A stretch of 64,000 nucleotides of DNA from Chlorophyllum brunneum (lineage: Eukaryota > Basidiomycota > Agaricomycetes > Agaricales > Agaricaceae): positions 62,001 through 126,000 of the forward strand of contig OY756144.1 of NCBI GenBank assembly GCA_963576785.1, given 5' to 3'. Made by a program: the position numbers and the translations under genes. Numbering within the stretch: the first letter of the stretch is position 1; each line of letters starts with the position of its first letter. Shown in pieces: positions 11,842-23,896 of this stretch. The notes beneath the pieces are model-generated. The model was not told where the DNA came from. It was given only the letters and a program-made list of their open reading frames with translations, and ran no database searches.

Positions 11842-14800
11842 ATGGGTTCTGTTGGGCATCAATCCAAACGATCGCCTTCTCTCAGCGATATCAGCTCTTG
11901 CTGTGCAACAGGCGATGACGGAAGTGCGGCGGATGAGTTCTTCTCTTGTCGGTCACTATCACCCACTGGCGCCGAAACCACTGATGCTGCTTGGCCTCCA
12001 AAAACCTGGTTGGGGGAACCCTCATTCATCGACTGGACACCCGTGGGTGATCCCGACGGCACGTCCTCACCATTATCACCCATATTTGACGACTCAGAGA
12101 GTGACGAAGACGACGAAACAGATGAACCAACCTGTGGGTATTATCAGATCTCTTATAGAACAACCTATGATTATGGCCATAACAGGGGGACCCTTTCGAA
12201 AAGCACGGAATGTCGTGTTGAATCGTCCTAGTTTCGAGTCGTACCGGTTTTTCTTCCGTAGATGCGACGTTCCTCTCCCGAGACCGGTAGACATAGGCAC
12301 GCCCTGTCCAACTACAAGGGTACTCTCCGATACTCATAGTATATAACAGTGAAAGGATCCTCCTTCTACAGAGCACGGAATGTTGTTTTGAACGACCCTA
12401 TAATACGATGCATTCACTACATCATCGACGGCGATGATGTGTGGACGAAATACGTCCGTGTCGCTGAGAAAGAACCTTGTAAGAGTTCCTCATTTTGTGA
12501 TTGTTGCAGACCGTTTTTCTGATGTCCCTATTGGCAGTTGCTAGGGTAACTGACGCTACTCTCAATGACACAGTCATACAACATGTTCATTTCAGTTCTA
12601 CTGCCGCCCCGAGTCCCACGGAGGGCGGAACTCCTCCGACTCAGCCGCTTTGTATACCTCTTTGATACTTCTACAGGACCTGTTAGCTAACGTCCATATT
12701 ACAATAGGGGCCCCCTTCTATAAGGCAAGAAACCTTGTTTCGAATGATGCTGCCGTCTTCTCCTATTATTTTTGTGGACCCGATACCGAAGTACAACCGC
12801 TCAACGTCAAGACTGGAGAACGATCGGCCATCGCACGTATACAGATGGCGAATACCTGTACGACTTAGGTGAACTAATAGGATCAAGTCATACTACTCAT
12901 ATGTCTCTTTGTTCCTGACAGGCCAACCTGTTTATAAGGTGAAAAACGTTGTGATAAGAGACTCTGTGCTCGTCAGCCCTATTGGGTTCGACAACAAGGG
13001 GGAGAACTTTTTCCCTCGTATTAAATGTAGGCCCAACGTACTCATATGGCCCTTGCTTTGGCATTGACGCAATACGTCAGGTGAACCTTTTACCAAAGCT
13101 CACAATCTGGCGTTGAATACAAGCGCAATTTATGAGGGCAGGGTGTATTATCCATTTCCAGAAGGTTATAGCAAAGATCTCATAACGTGTTCCGCTGGCT
13201 AACTTAGCATAGCCTTTGATTACCTCCACCACTCTTCATTAGTGGATGGTGATTTAGATTCGGTGGCTCGCCAGCCTCCACCTCGATGTCACCCCGGAAC
13301 ACGCCGCGAACTCCTAGGCGGGACTACTGCATGGGCAGTCAGTCCGGACCGCGAACAAAACATCTTGTGGATATTTGGACCAGCCGGCGTGGGGAAATCT
13401 GCAGCGGCACAGAGCATTGGAGAATTCGCGGTGGAGCAGAATATGCTGGGTGCTGCTGTTTTCATATCCAAAACCAGGGCTCGTAACAACCCGTCGTGCA
13501 TTATTCCCGCGGTTTGTCGTCAGCTAGCAAAACGACACCTCGCGTACAGAATTCAGCTGTGCAGAGCAATCGACGCCGACTCCACTATTTTGGACTCATC
13601 GCCGCTAGCACAGTTCGAGAGATTACTCCTCAGGCCAATATCTTTGCTATACCCTCTCCCGTTCCCAGGTCCCAAGAGGTTGCTGGTGATAATTGATGGT
13701 CTTGACGAATGTCGAAGAGAGACAGACCAGTTGGACATCGTCAAGGTCATTACGAGTGCCGTTACCACATATTCTCTCCCCATCTCCTGGATCATCTCTA
13801 GCCGTCCGGAGAAGCATTTCATGGACTTATTTTTGGACGAGAGTTTCTCCGGAATTTGCGGGCGGCAGGACATTGTATTTGGTGATCGTGAATCCCTGAG
13901 GGACATTGAACTTTACCTTACGGAAGAGCTCATTCAGATAGGAGAAGGAACTTGTTTGGCGACGCCAGAAGAAATTAAAAAGCTTGCCGATGCAGCGTCT
14001 GGATTTTTCATTATTGCGTCAACAATCCTTCGATTCATTCGCGATCCACGTGCCGCCAATCCAGCATCTCAGCTCAGAGCCGTCCTCGGGCATTTAGAAG
14101 ACTCTCCTGGAAGTCTCAAGACCGGAAGCATTTTTGCACCAGTTGATGCGTTATATCTAGGAGTATTTGGAGGGTTGGATAGCAATTGCGTGTCACCCGC
14201 ACTCCAGCTTCTTGCGTCCTGTGTCATATGCCCAGCCATTCCCGCAATGCATTTGTCCAACATCCTTAATTTCGATCAAGATACTTTCTATTCCTCCCTT
14301 CGCCCCCTTTACTCTGTTCTTGCCGTTCCTCCCCCAACAAAGGCAAGCCAGGAGCCTATACACTTTTACCATGCCTCGTTCCCCGACTTTTTGACACACC
14401 CCGATCGGTCAAACCAGTATTCGCAGGACCCGGAGTTGAGTTGCTCTCAACTGGCAACAGTATGCCTCCGCGCGCTTGGTCACACTAGTGTCGCTTATTC
14501 GCATGATCTATCCTGGGCACCGTCAGATACGGCTCCCAATGTCTGTGCTCTCTCTGTGTCACACGACACGCTGGCGAGTGCGGCAATTCATATTTGGGAT
14601 ATCTGCACAAAAATAGAGACCCCGGAGGTGGAGTTTCTATGCAACACGATTACGAGCTTCGACTTCCGGTGTTTGCAGTCTGTTTGTGAGGTTATACCAG
14701 TTATCCCGTTCGTCCAATTCCTTCGGTGGCTTCGCAAATCGGTGAGTGAGATTAAGCAGCTATTTTTGCCGAAATGAATTGGAGGTAAAGGAGACACCAG

Positions 14801-15091
14801 TGTTGAAGGACGTTGTCCGAACAACCCCCCGCCCTGGTACGGACGATGACATCGACCATCAATTTTTGGAGAAATGCAGATCTCTTGAGCCATTTGTACG
14901 TCATAATTTTTGCGTTCATTCCTCTATAGCCTCACTGTCCATCCTAGATTTTAGAACCCGCCAACGACGTGGAACAACTTCGCAAGTCTCCGAGGTACGT
15001 TATGGTTGGATTTGGTAGAAAGACTGCCCTTGTCCTTCTAGTCCCAGAGACTGTGATAATCTATTCAGCGGACGACATTAATGACCTCTGA
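11842..15091 (+). CDS. NACHT NTPase with a six-module N-terminal motif array
   Basis: A ten-exon model (11842-12133, 12186-12257, 12350-12478, 12538-12651, 12708-12857, 12922-13017, 13081-13164, 13243-14741, 14785-14895, 14948-15091) gives about 896 aa with every splice phase consistent. Exon 1 encodes a Ser-rich, strongly acidic head (DDSESDEDDE). Six phase 1-1 exons each encode one version of the motif [PS]-F-[YR]-K-A-[RH]-N-x-V-x-N. The large exon carries NACHT: Walker A GPAGVGKSAAAQS, Walker B LLVIIDGLDEC, sensor-like WIISSRPE, then a helical half. No WD40, ankyrin or TPR repeats follow. The family (STAND NTPases) consists of nucleotide-driven switches that oligomerise on ligand binding, and in fungi is tied to heterokaryon incompatibility and immunity. 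The ligand and output here are unknown. All NACHT motifs are intact, so it is probably functional. The exact 5' exons are inferred from splice signals only. Confidence 0.82.
12186..13164 (+). repeat. array of six symmetric (phase 1-1) motif exons
   Basis: Exon lengths are 72, 129, 114, 150, 96 and 84 nt. All are multiples of three and all are bounded by phase-1 introns. Module cores are GPFRKARNVVLNRPSF, SSFYRARNVVLNDPII, ARVTDATLNDTVIQ (degenerate), APFYKARNLVSNDAAVF, QPVYKVKNVVIRDSVLV and EPFTKAHNLALNTSAIY. The same core occurs once in the other NACHT genes here, for example AFQNARDFIVNDAKFED encoded at 15557-15667. The pattern shows tandem exon duplication. Confidence 0.78.
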
Positions 15092-15279
15092 AATACACTC
15101 TCCTTATCACTCTGGAGTTCGTGAGCTTGATGCGGACTTCCTTATATAGTCTCAATGTCCAGGCCATGCGTTGAAATAAAACCTCCATCTACTACAATAG
15201 GAAGCCCTGTAAAAGTGAATCCAGCGCCCACGTCCATATCCCTGGGTTTTTCCGGTGGTCGTGGACTATAATTAGGGGC

Positions 15280-17553
15280 ATGCTGACAGATTTGTTCATC
15301 GATATATCGATAGTCGACGAAGCTACGATGCAGTCTTATCTCCGCAAACGGGTGGGAATTATCTTGTTTCCTCCCCCGAGGTCATTTCTCCAGTCCCTTG
15401 ATGAAACTCACTACATTCGACTCATGAATTCGACACTGCACCACCACGCAAGTATTCCAGCGCATTACGACTTCAGTAATCGCGGTCCATCAGTACAATT
15501 CGGTATGATAGTGTATCCCCAGACGAAAAATACCTCATAACTGACACACTATGGAGGTTCGGGCGCGTTCCAAAACGCAAGAGACTTCATTGTCAACGAT
15601 GCAAAATTCGAGGACCACACCCACACACATCATCACTACCATAATTACGTTCAGAGTGGACAGCTTGGTGAGTAATAAGATCAAGATCTTAAAGTTACTC
15701 GATTTATTCATTGCATCCGCAGCTACCCAACGACTCTCGGAGTTGGCCTTATCAGATGCAGAACTCCGCTCACAGGCCCGTTTTCCTCAACCCGAGTGTC
15801 TCAAAGACACCCGTGTCACCATCATCAATGATATGCAGAAATGGATCGAGGGTAACGATACTCAGATCAACCGCGATGCATCATGGGTATATGGTCCAAT
15901 GGGTGTAGGGAAATCAGCTCTCGCGCAAACACTTGGAAAATGGGCTGAGGAGAAGAAGATCTTGGGAGCTGCGATATTTCTATCCGCCGAACAGAACGAT
16001 CCATGCCAGATAATCATATCAATTGCCTATCAATTGATGAGGAACAACCAAGGCGGGCCATATAACCTTCGCGTTGCCGAATCCTTAACAAGCGACCCCA
16101 CGCTCCTGCGAAAGGACCTCGTTACACTATTCAATGAACTAATTATCAAGCCCCTAGCTGGTCTCACGTCCCCCCATAAATTCCTCGTAATAATTGACGG
16201 TCTAGACGAGTGCAAAGATCACGCCGCACCAGGAGAGATTCTTCGTCTCATCAGTAAAGTCGTCAATTCTTCTCAACCAGTCCCCGTGCGTTGGCTCATC
16301 TGCAGTCGACCCGAGCCCAGCATCCGTAGAGAAGTTCTCAGGCTATTTGAATCCCAATGCTTGTGGAAAGAGGTGTCTATTGATGGCGAAGAGTCGAAAG
16401 AGGACGTTGAACGATTTATTCAGAAGGAATTCAAAAGAATCAAGGAGAAACGCAGCGAAGCTATCAGTGACGACGAAACCTGGCCGGCAGTTGATGAAAT
16501 ACGAAAGATCGCGGAGACTGCGCGCGGGTTGTTCGTCTACGCCGCGACCATCACTAAATTCGTTGATCACGCACGACCGAAATCTCAGTTACGGATCGCT
16601 CTGGAGTTCATCGAAAACTCACCAAGCATGCGTGGCTCGATCCGGGCAAACCCTTTGAAACCCCTCGATGCTCTGTATCGCCAAATACTATCTCGGATTG
16701 ACGAAGATGATGTACCAGCAACTCTCCAACTACTCGGGACGTGCATTTTCCATCCACATTTGCCAGCTTTACAGCTTGCAAATTTGTTAGATATCGATCA
16801 GGAGATGTTCTACGCTGCGCTTGAACGACTTTACTCCGTCCTTCGTGTCCCATCCCCGGAGAGGGCATCCACAGAGCACTTGCGATTCTTTCACACCTCT
16901 TTTGTTGAATTCTTGCGGGACCATTCCCGGTCGACACCGTTTTCGCTGAGTTCGCAACAGGTTTACTCACAGTTTGCTAAGGCCTGTTTCAACGTCCTCG
17001 GGAAAACTAAGCTCTTTTACGCCAAGGATTTGCCATGGCCACCGGGTGCATCCAGCGGCACGAATATTCTTTCTGTCGCTCACTCTATCATTTCTTATGC
17101 TGCCGCGAACGTCTGGGACGCATGCCTCAAACTTGGAGAAGAGGGAGATTTATCGTTACTGGATGTAATTGTCGACTTCAACTTTGCGCACCTACGCTTT
17201 GTCGAGCGTAGGCTACCGACCTCTTCTTTACGTGAATTTGCTCAATGGTTGGTGAAACAGGTAGGTATCTCCCTCCAATTCAGATATTACTGGCTCAATC
17301 TTCCCATCTCATCCCAGGTTAAGAAAAACCATCGTCCTACGATCATCGAGTGGAACAAAGTTGATCCCCACCTGTTTGTAAGCTACCTATTCGTCCCCCT
17401 CACCCTCTTCCGTCTACTGACCATGAACAGGGGCAAGAGCAAGCCAAAGATAGCAATCGTTGCTTCACACTTGGCCGGGGTTCGAAAGGCATTAGGGTTC
17501 ATGTGACTGCCAATCGCGTTGTTCTACTACTCTTACGGGACGTACCCACTTGA
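15280..17553 (+). CDS. NACHT NTPase, single motif exon, divergent member
   Basis: Model: first exon about 15280-15502 (start uncertain; ATGs at 15280 and 15328), motif exon 15557-15667 (AFQNARDFIVNDAKFED followed by a His-rich stretch), main exon 15723-17260, and small exons 17318-17377 and 17431-17553. The splice phases agree (1, 1, 0, 0). NACHT signatures are Walker A GPMGVGKSALAQ, Walker B FLVIIDGLDECKD and WLICSRPE. A helical region ends near DALYRQILSRI. The last exon ends in a hydrophobic VVLLLLRDVPT segment, matching the position of VLLVPETVIIY in its upstream neighbour. It lies 190 bp downstream of that neighbour, same strand, probably with its own promoter. It is the most diverged intact NACHT gene in the window. 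A function in non-self recognition is inferred from the family only. Confidence 0.78.
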
Positions 17554-18629
17554 GACGATTCAATTGATTCATGAATTTCATTGTATTTGTACTCTTCTTT
17601 CGAAGGTTATCTACTGATCCGATTACCGATAATGGTGCTCACCAATTTTGTACTCGCAGTTGAATTTCTCGAGGATTTCGACCTCCAACTCGGCGTTTGT
17701 TTCTTTGTGTGACCCTACCAGCCATCATTAACTCATTTGTCACCAAGCCTAGTATTCATCGCAACGCTTTCACGACGTGCCCGCGTTACTTTTCGTCCCG
17801 TGCTATCCATTCGCGAACATGATCAGTGCTTTTTAAGACCTGAGATAGCTGTTTTCGGTCCGCATTCCCCGGACTCCTTCGATCGTACTCGGATGAACCT
17901 TCTAGGGGCATCCGCCAGCATCACGCAAGCCTCGCAGGTATGTCCCCCAAACAGCACCCTCAATGGATCTGGGCAGTAGCACCAGTACAGAAACAATTTA
18001 GCCTGACACCATCCCGAACCGCTAACCAGCCAACGTCCAAATAACTTCAGCCTAACCACATCCGGCCACTCTCCCTCCCGTCCCCCTCCGACGCCCCCCT
18101 CACCACCACACTCCCCCAAATCGCACTTTTGGACCCACAGGGGTACATATTTGATATTTTAGTTGTTTGTATCAAGAATCGAACCCACGGGTGTGTCAGG
18201 GGATGTGTGTGTGTGAACAAAAGCCGTTCATCACCGCCGTGACGATATCATCAACAATCGACTGTCAAAATCCAGGGTCGACCCTTTAGCGTTGTTGCCA
18301 CGTCGTGTACCAACATCTTCTCTCTCTCTCCCTCTCTCACACTCTACAAACTTCGTTTCCAAAACTCTTAACAGCACTCCTCTCAGTTTTCCCATCTTTT
18401 GTAGCCCGGAAGTCGTTCTGTAGTGAGTAAAGTGGCTTGTCACGTTGTGCTATCATGAGCGCTTATGTTCCGGCTTTTGGTTCATTCTTATTGTCTTCGC
18501 AGAATCTCCTTATTCTCGTGGCCGATACACTACACCACTCACTCCTTCCATCCCACTTCACACAACTCCCTCAACACCCATCAAACGCTAACACCACACC
18601 CACCCCAACGCGGCCCACCAACACCAACA
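17554..18629. other. spacer, no gene recognised
   Basis: Contains a CT-rich tract at about 18315-18345 (repeated tctctc), a pyrimidine-rich promoter type common in fungi, about 300 bp upstream of the orphan gene at 18630. A short (TG)n run sits near 18207. The open frames here are short and unrelated to known families. Confidence 0.45.
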
Positions 18630-18965
18630 ATGCCCTACCACGCCGCAGGCTACACAATCACTTCCACCCAAGTCTTCGACCTCGTATACCACCTAACCGG
18701 CAAATCCTACAAACGTGACGAATTCCACACAGCACTAGATTACCTCTTCGGTGACCTCTTGAAGAAATACGACGTAGACATGCACGAACTCGAAGATACC
18801 GTCGAACGTACCATTCTCATCGTCTGTCTTCAATCAGAATCACCAATCCCCCCAGGCGCACTTCTCACCAACAAAACTGCCGCCAGCATTCGATCATATT
18901 TCGATCGTGCAGCTCTCAAAGCGTATAAATACCACCTCGCAAGTTGGAAACATTACCCTGGCTGA
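18630..18965 (+). CDS. small orphan protein, 111 aa
   Basis: A single open frame from an ATG at 18630 (context acaacaATGc) to a TGA at 18963. The protein starts MPYHAAGYTITSTQVFDLVY and is soluble and mixed in charge, with no signal peptide, membrane segment or metal-binding motif. Predicted helices such as YLFGDLLKKYDVDMHELEDT suggest a compact helical fold. Codon use is biased toward C-ending codons, unlike the flanking spacers, and a CT-rich tract lies upstream; both support a real gene. The same frame stays open upstream to 18465, but that part is Thr/Pro-rich and looks like leader. I do not recognise the family. Confidence 0.55.
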   Translation: MPYHAAGYTITSTQVFDLVYHLTGKSYKRDEFHTALDYLFGDLLKKYDVDMHELEDTVERTILIVCLQSESPIPPGALLTNKTAASIRSYFDRAALKAYKYHLASWKHYPG

Positions 18966-19336
18966 GTAAAAAATCTACAACTCATTGCCGTCATCACCTG
19001 TTCGTACTCCCTGACTATGCTGTTCCTCTCTTTTTTTTTGTTTCTTCCTTTCTTCTTTGTATTGTTGCATTATCTCTTCTCCGATATCATCATTGATCTC
19101 TTCTGTTTATTTGTAATGGGAAAAACAAGGAGGAAGGAGAAGAAGCGGGGAGGGGAAAGCGGGAAAGAAGGGAAGAAGGAAGGAACGGATGGAAATATTA
19201 TCAGGTTCTTCGTTGCTTCAATTTGATTTCCATTTTACCAAAGGACTACAAGTACACCACCACCCCATCGTATGATACGGACTCACACAAAAAAACTAAA
19301 TTGTTTTTTTTCATTTTACTTGGATCTTTCTCTCTG
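18966..19336. other. spacer between convergent genes
   Basis: T-rich and purine-rich low-complexity tracts (for example tctttttttttg near 19030 and a GA-rich run at 19130-19190). It lies between the 3' ends of the orphan gene (+) and URC1 (-), so it probably holds both poly-A regions. No gene seen. Confidence 0.45.
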
Positions 19337-21352
19337 CTAATGCTCAGTCTCTTCCCATGCCCGACCCACTGTCTTGACCAAATCCGCTTCAGTAACCTGT
19401 TTCCCACTCGAGAAGTAACCTGCAGCAATCTTGGCGTCGATCTCTACTCGCGAATCAGGCGGGATCAGATGATCTGTTTTTTTTTTTCGTATAAACATCA
19501 GTTCTCCGACAAAATCGTCAAAAAAGTGGTGCTTACCAGGAATGTCATATCGTGTCAAGATAGGTATCCCACTCTTAACAATAGCATCGTATTTCCTGGT
19601 GTCAACCGATAAGCCTATCCGCGTATCGGTGATAGAGGACAAAAGTACTCACATGTCACTCATACTGATCATACGATCAATCTTCTTAATTCCCAACCAG
19701 TGAAGTACATCTGGCATGAGAGCCTGGAATCGCATATCCTTGACACCTGCAATCATCTCTGTTGATTTAAAGTATCTGTCCGCCGAATCACCACCTCGTT
19801 TGCGCAAGTTATAAACGAGGTACCTTGGAAAAAATTGTTAGCCTTCGATTTCTATAAATAACACGAGACGGACGTACTTGGTCACTTCGCCCAATGCTCT
19901 CCCTTCTTTCCTAAAGTACACTACGACACCTACACCACCATCCTGTGTGCCTCTGATACATTCCTCAATCGCGTAGACGAGGTATGGTTTGCATGTACAA
20001 ATGTCGGAACCAAACACATCGGATCCATTACCTGTCCGGATCTTCAGCGGAGAAGAGTTGTGCATTCCAGGCATACGTACACTCGTCATGGACACGCAAG
20101 GTCAATACCTTGCTTTCGTCGGAAAGGTAAGCGGGATTACCAACTACAGTCAACTAGATTAGAGCGTGAAGACATTCAAACGAAGTCACGTACAGACATA
20201 GACGGTTAAATTCCCAATGGGTGGGAGGAACACCTTAATATCCGGTCGTGTGATCAGCTCCGGATACATTCCTCCCGTATCTTCAAATAGTGCGCGACGC
20301 AATAGGCTCTCAGAACTATAATCATAAATCATCAGTACCATCGTGGATAGACGACAAAAATAAACACCTACATTCCAAACCTTTCCGATATCCCCGGTAA
20401 ATACCACACCGGCTCAACAGCAGCCTTACTAACAAACACCTCAACTCCATTATCCTCCGTACTAACACTCCCATCTTCATTCTTCAACGGACGACTCTTC
20501 ATAACCACCGTTCCATCAACCACAAGACTACCTTTCCTCGCCGCTTCATCCAACTCACTCATCTTCAAATGCGCTTTCGTCACCGCAATACTCGGTCGAA
20601 TATCCAATCCCGAATCCATCTCTTGTTTAAACACAGTTTGTACCAAATGACCCCAGGGATCAAACGATACAATTTTTTCAGGATTAAACCATGCAGGTTG
20701 AGGAGAAAAATCAACCGGTGGTTCGGTCATTGTAAAATCGGGTTTATGGGTAGGTGAAAGTGAACCCATGGCAATTGATAAAGCGCGGTAGATCGAGTAT
20801 GATCCGGAATGAGCTCCTAAAGCGTTACGCTGTTTTATGGATGATTGAAGACGAGAACAAACGACTGGTCCTCGTGTTCTTGGTTCTGATGCACCCCAAT
20901 TGAGTGGATGAGGTTTGATACCATGTTGGTCGGGGTATGCTTGATAAGATTATGTCAGTTCTGTGCGTCGAAAGAAGTGTGAAGGGAAATCACGTACTGG
21001 TAAGGTTGACCCTGCCAGGGTATAACAACTTCTCTCGTTCCTTGTCTGTCAATGCATCTTTCTGCGGTGCCGATGGTCCAGAAGTACTCCCTGCAAGTGG
21101 TACATTCGCAAGAGGCGAAACAAGTTCCTTCCCATTATCCTTTTGCAGTTTATCAGAAGTTGAAGATGATATAGATTTTGGTTCAAGTGGTGTGCTTGTT
21201 GATTTGGTAGCCAACGCATCTAACTATGATAAGGGTCAGCTATGTTCATCTGGGACCGGAACGCGTACTTTTGCTTGCATGGCCTGCTGGTTGAGTTGCA
21301 TGGCCTCGAGCTGGGCCAATATCTGGGTAAGGACCGCGTCTGTGGCAGGCAT
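19337..21352 (-). CDS. URC1: URC1-type GTP cyclohydrolase II-like protein (uracil catabolism)
   Basis: A minus-strand gene of about nine exons. It starts MPATDAVLTQILAQLEAM at 21352 (exon 1 ends 21269) and stops at a TAG at 19337. Key segments in order: KPHPLNWG; a long exon around 20370-20900 with AWFNPEKIVSFDPWGHLV; VLTLRVHDEC; then NGSDVFGSDICTCKPYL, giving the Zn-binding C-x10-C-x-C of GTP cyclohydrolase II once an intron is removed; GRALGEVTK; DMRFQALMPDVLHWLG; and VEIDAKIAAGYF. The long N-terminal region and the ADRYFKSTE-type C-terminus are features of the fungal uracil-catabolism protein Urc1, not of riboflavin Rib1. Urc1 is needed to use uracil as a nitrogen source; its chemistry is less settled than that of Rib1. 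Intact as read. Exon ends other than the first are approximate. Confidence 0.82.
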
Positions 21353-21634
21353 TGTGGTAGAGGGAGATGGCGAGAGATTATCGACTCGGATCTCTTAAAT
21401 GACCATCCCGTCCTGCAACGCGGTACCGTGACGTCACAGCTCCCGTCACTACCACTATAATTAATCACAACTCAGGACACGTTATGAACATACCTGGGGA
21501 TAGGACATTTGTGTATTAAACTTGCGCTAAGCGCCTGCTCCTTCCTAAGCTTACTATCTGGGGTATAGATATAAAATCACAATTCCCGACACTTGAAGAT
21601 GCAAACAAAAAATGAACACGCCATCCACAACACA

Positions 21635-23365
21635 TCACCTCCCGGTCACGAACTGCGTATGTTTCCCTTTCCCACTATATTCACTACTCCCCTCATCACT
21701 CTCCCCATCCAGAATCGTCACAAGTCTCCTCAAAAGTTTTCCTTGCAATTCCACAGTGGAACTAAGCTGTGTAATTTGTTTACTCAGCTCCGTTTGGTTC
21801 TGCGCCAACTTCAAATTCGATAAATCTCTTTGACTGGATGGTCCGCCCCCAGATGGCGAGGTGTAGCCGGTATTTGAGGAGAGTGGATAAAGAAGGCGAG
21901 TGGGATCGTTTATGAGTGAAGGTGGGTGATATTCCTCTTCTTCGTGATCTTCTCGTCGGTTCTAAGAAGAAATTCAATGAATTGCCTATGGAAAAGTAAC
22001 AATGAACTGGTGAACCTGGTCATTCGTCATCCGTTCCCAAACGAGACTGAATTCGCGGCCCAGGACAAAACTCGGAAGCGTGATGAGAAGTAGACCACAG
22101 ACGAGTATAGGCAGGGTAATAAGTCGCCCCAAGAACGACCGAGGTGTGATTTCGCCATAACCCACTGTTGTTATAGCTGAAATGTCGAAGATAAAGCAAG
22201 ATAAAGGAATGAAAATCGAAGATCCACTTACTGACTAGAACGAACCTAGCGAAGAATCACAAGATCAGAAAAAAACTGTAGTAGAGAGAGAAACTCACCA
22301 AGCAGCGGCCGGGATGGACTAAGGAATAAAAGAGATCAGGATGCGTACTGTTACACAATTACGTGGGCGTACAGTAAATTGACTGGGATCCCCGTCCGAG
22401 TTGATGAATGTCTCCAAGGTCTCGTCCCAAGTCCCGCGTTCGGCAAAGTAGCTAAGTAAGGGGAGTCAGATCATAAATGGAAAATAAGTAGCCGTGGTCA
22501 TACAGGAGCGTGCTGAATACGGTAAGGATCATGATCACGAAGAAAGCGATAGCGAGAAGAGCGTGTTGAGATCTTCGCACGGAGAGGTACATAACCTCTA
22601 TTGTTCTATGGTCCCCTAAGTCTTCCGTATCCCGAGGGAAGAACTTATGTACTTACAAGAGAATAGTATGATTATATCTGAATGGTCGGAAAACCCTGAG
22701 TAGACGAAACATCCTTAGAATAGAAAATCGGAACAAAATAGACTTCACGAATATCAATTTTAACCACGAATCTAATCAAAAGCGAAGAACTCACAGTGTC
22801 TTGTTGGAGCATTAGCTCAATGTAATAAGGCAAAACCGAAAGTGCGTCAATAATCCCATAAAACGCTGAATATATTACGTAATAAAACACGTTGAGCGCA
22901 AGTCCGAACACACGATCAAGTTAGTGAGGACTGACAAAATATCCATTTCAAAAGACCCGTCCAAGTATTGCTCCATGCTATACATCGTGAAATGTATTCC
23001 ACAGTGAACAGCGCCACTAAACTCGTCTCTATCCCAAACCACACGCGGTTCGATATCGAATGAAAAGCGGGTACAGTTTCGAGGACAGTGATAAGTGCCG
23101 AAACGATTATAAGTCCCGTAGTCATCGCATAGACGAGAAAAGCCGAAGGTGAAGAAGTTGGTCGTTCGAGTAAAGCGAAGAGATTTCGTTTCCATCGTGG
23201 ATGAATGTTGTCGAGGATGGTATCCTCTCCGAAAGAAGTAGATTGGGGAAAGAGTTCATTGACATTAGAGGGTGATGGTGGATGATATTCTTCTGTGAGG
23301 AAACGAGAGACTGCTGGATAGCTTGTCTGTAGACGAGTGAGCTCTATAGATGTGTTGCGGGACAT
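21635..23365 (-). CDS. voltage-gated potassium channel (six-transmembrane)
   Basis: A minus-strand, multi-exon gene, starting MSRNTSIELTRLQTSYPAVS at 23365 and ending VTGR-stop at 21635. It has an S1 hydrophobic segment (VYAMTTGLIIVSALITVLE), S2, and an S3 (IIDALSVLPYYIELML, near 22830). The S4 voltage sensor near 22690 has Arg every third residue (RMFRLLRVFRPFRYNH). The selectivity filter TTVGYGEITP lies near 22155, followed by S6 (LPILVCGLLLITLP). After one more intron the cytosolic tail has a Gln/Leu-rich coiled-coil candidate (LAQNQTELSKQITQL). The family conducts K+ across the plasma membrane after depolarisation, as a tetramer. Introns are about 50-60 bp. No breaks were seen, though the central exon ends were not all fixed. 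It lies 280 bp upstream of URC1, same strand. Confidence 0.83.
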
Positions 23366-23896
23366 GGCCTTGCCCAAGCCGTCCACCCGCGTTTCGAAAC
23401 CCTGGTCGGGGAATACCGGTATATTCCCACGGCTAATATATATATTCCAACCAGTGTGAACGGGTCTGTTAGAAATCAAATTGCAGTCAGAGGTTGAAAG
23501 CAGTGAGATCCAATGAATGTCTACGTCAAACCCACCCACTGCAAGCATCTGAGAGGATGTTGACCCGATGTAAAGACCTTTGTCGTCAAACTACGTAGGT
23601 GATGGGAAGAGCTGTAAGGGACGAGCTCTGAGTTGACAGCGTCAGAAACCATTTCCAGGAGCTATTTTATTCTAACTTATACAAGCACCTGCGAGACATA
23701 CATTGTGGATTTTCTGCCGGAAGCTTGTTGAGAATCAAGAACAGAAGAACAAAGTATATTAAGCTGAGTGCCCCGTCCCAACACAACTCTCATATTCCCA
23801 CAGCCAACTTCCGCACCCGAGCTAATCCACCGTCTGCGTTTGCTTTCCTCCCCTGGTTATCACGCCAGAACAAAGGAACAGATACACTGAATAACC

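Noticed and set aside
18165..18240. B-box-like sequence (gggttcgattc on the minus strand) suggesting a tRNA gene
   Set aside because: No A box at the right distance and no cloverleaf pairing of an acceptor stem could be found.
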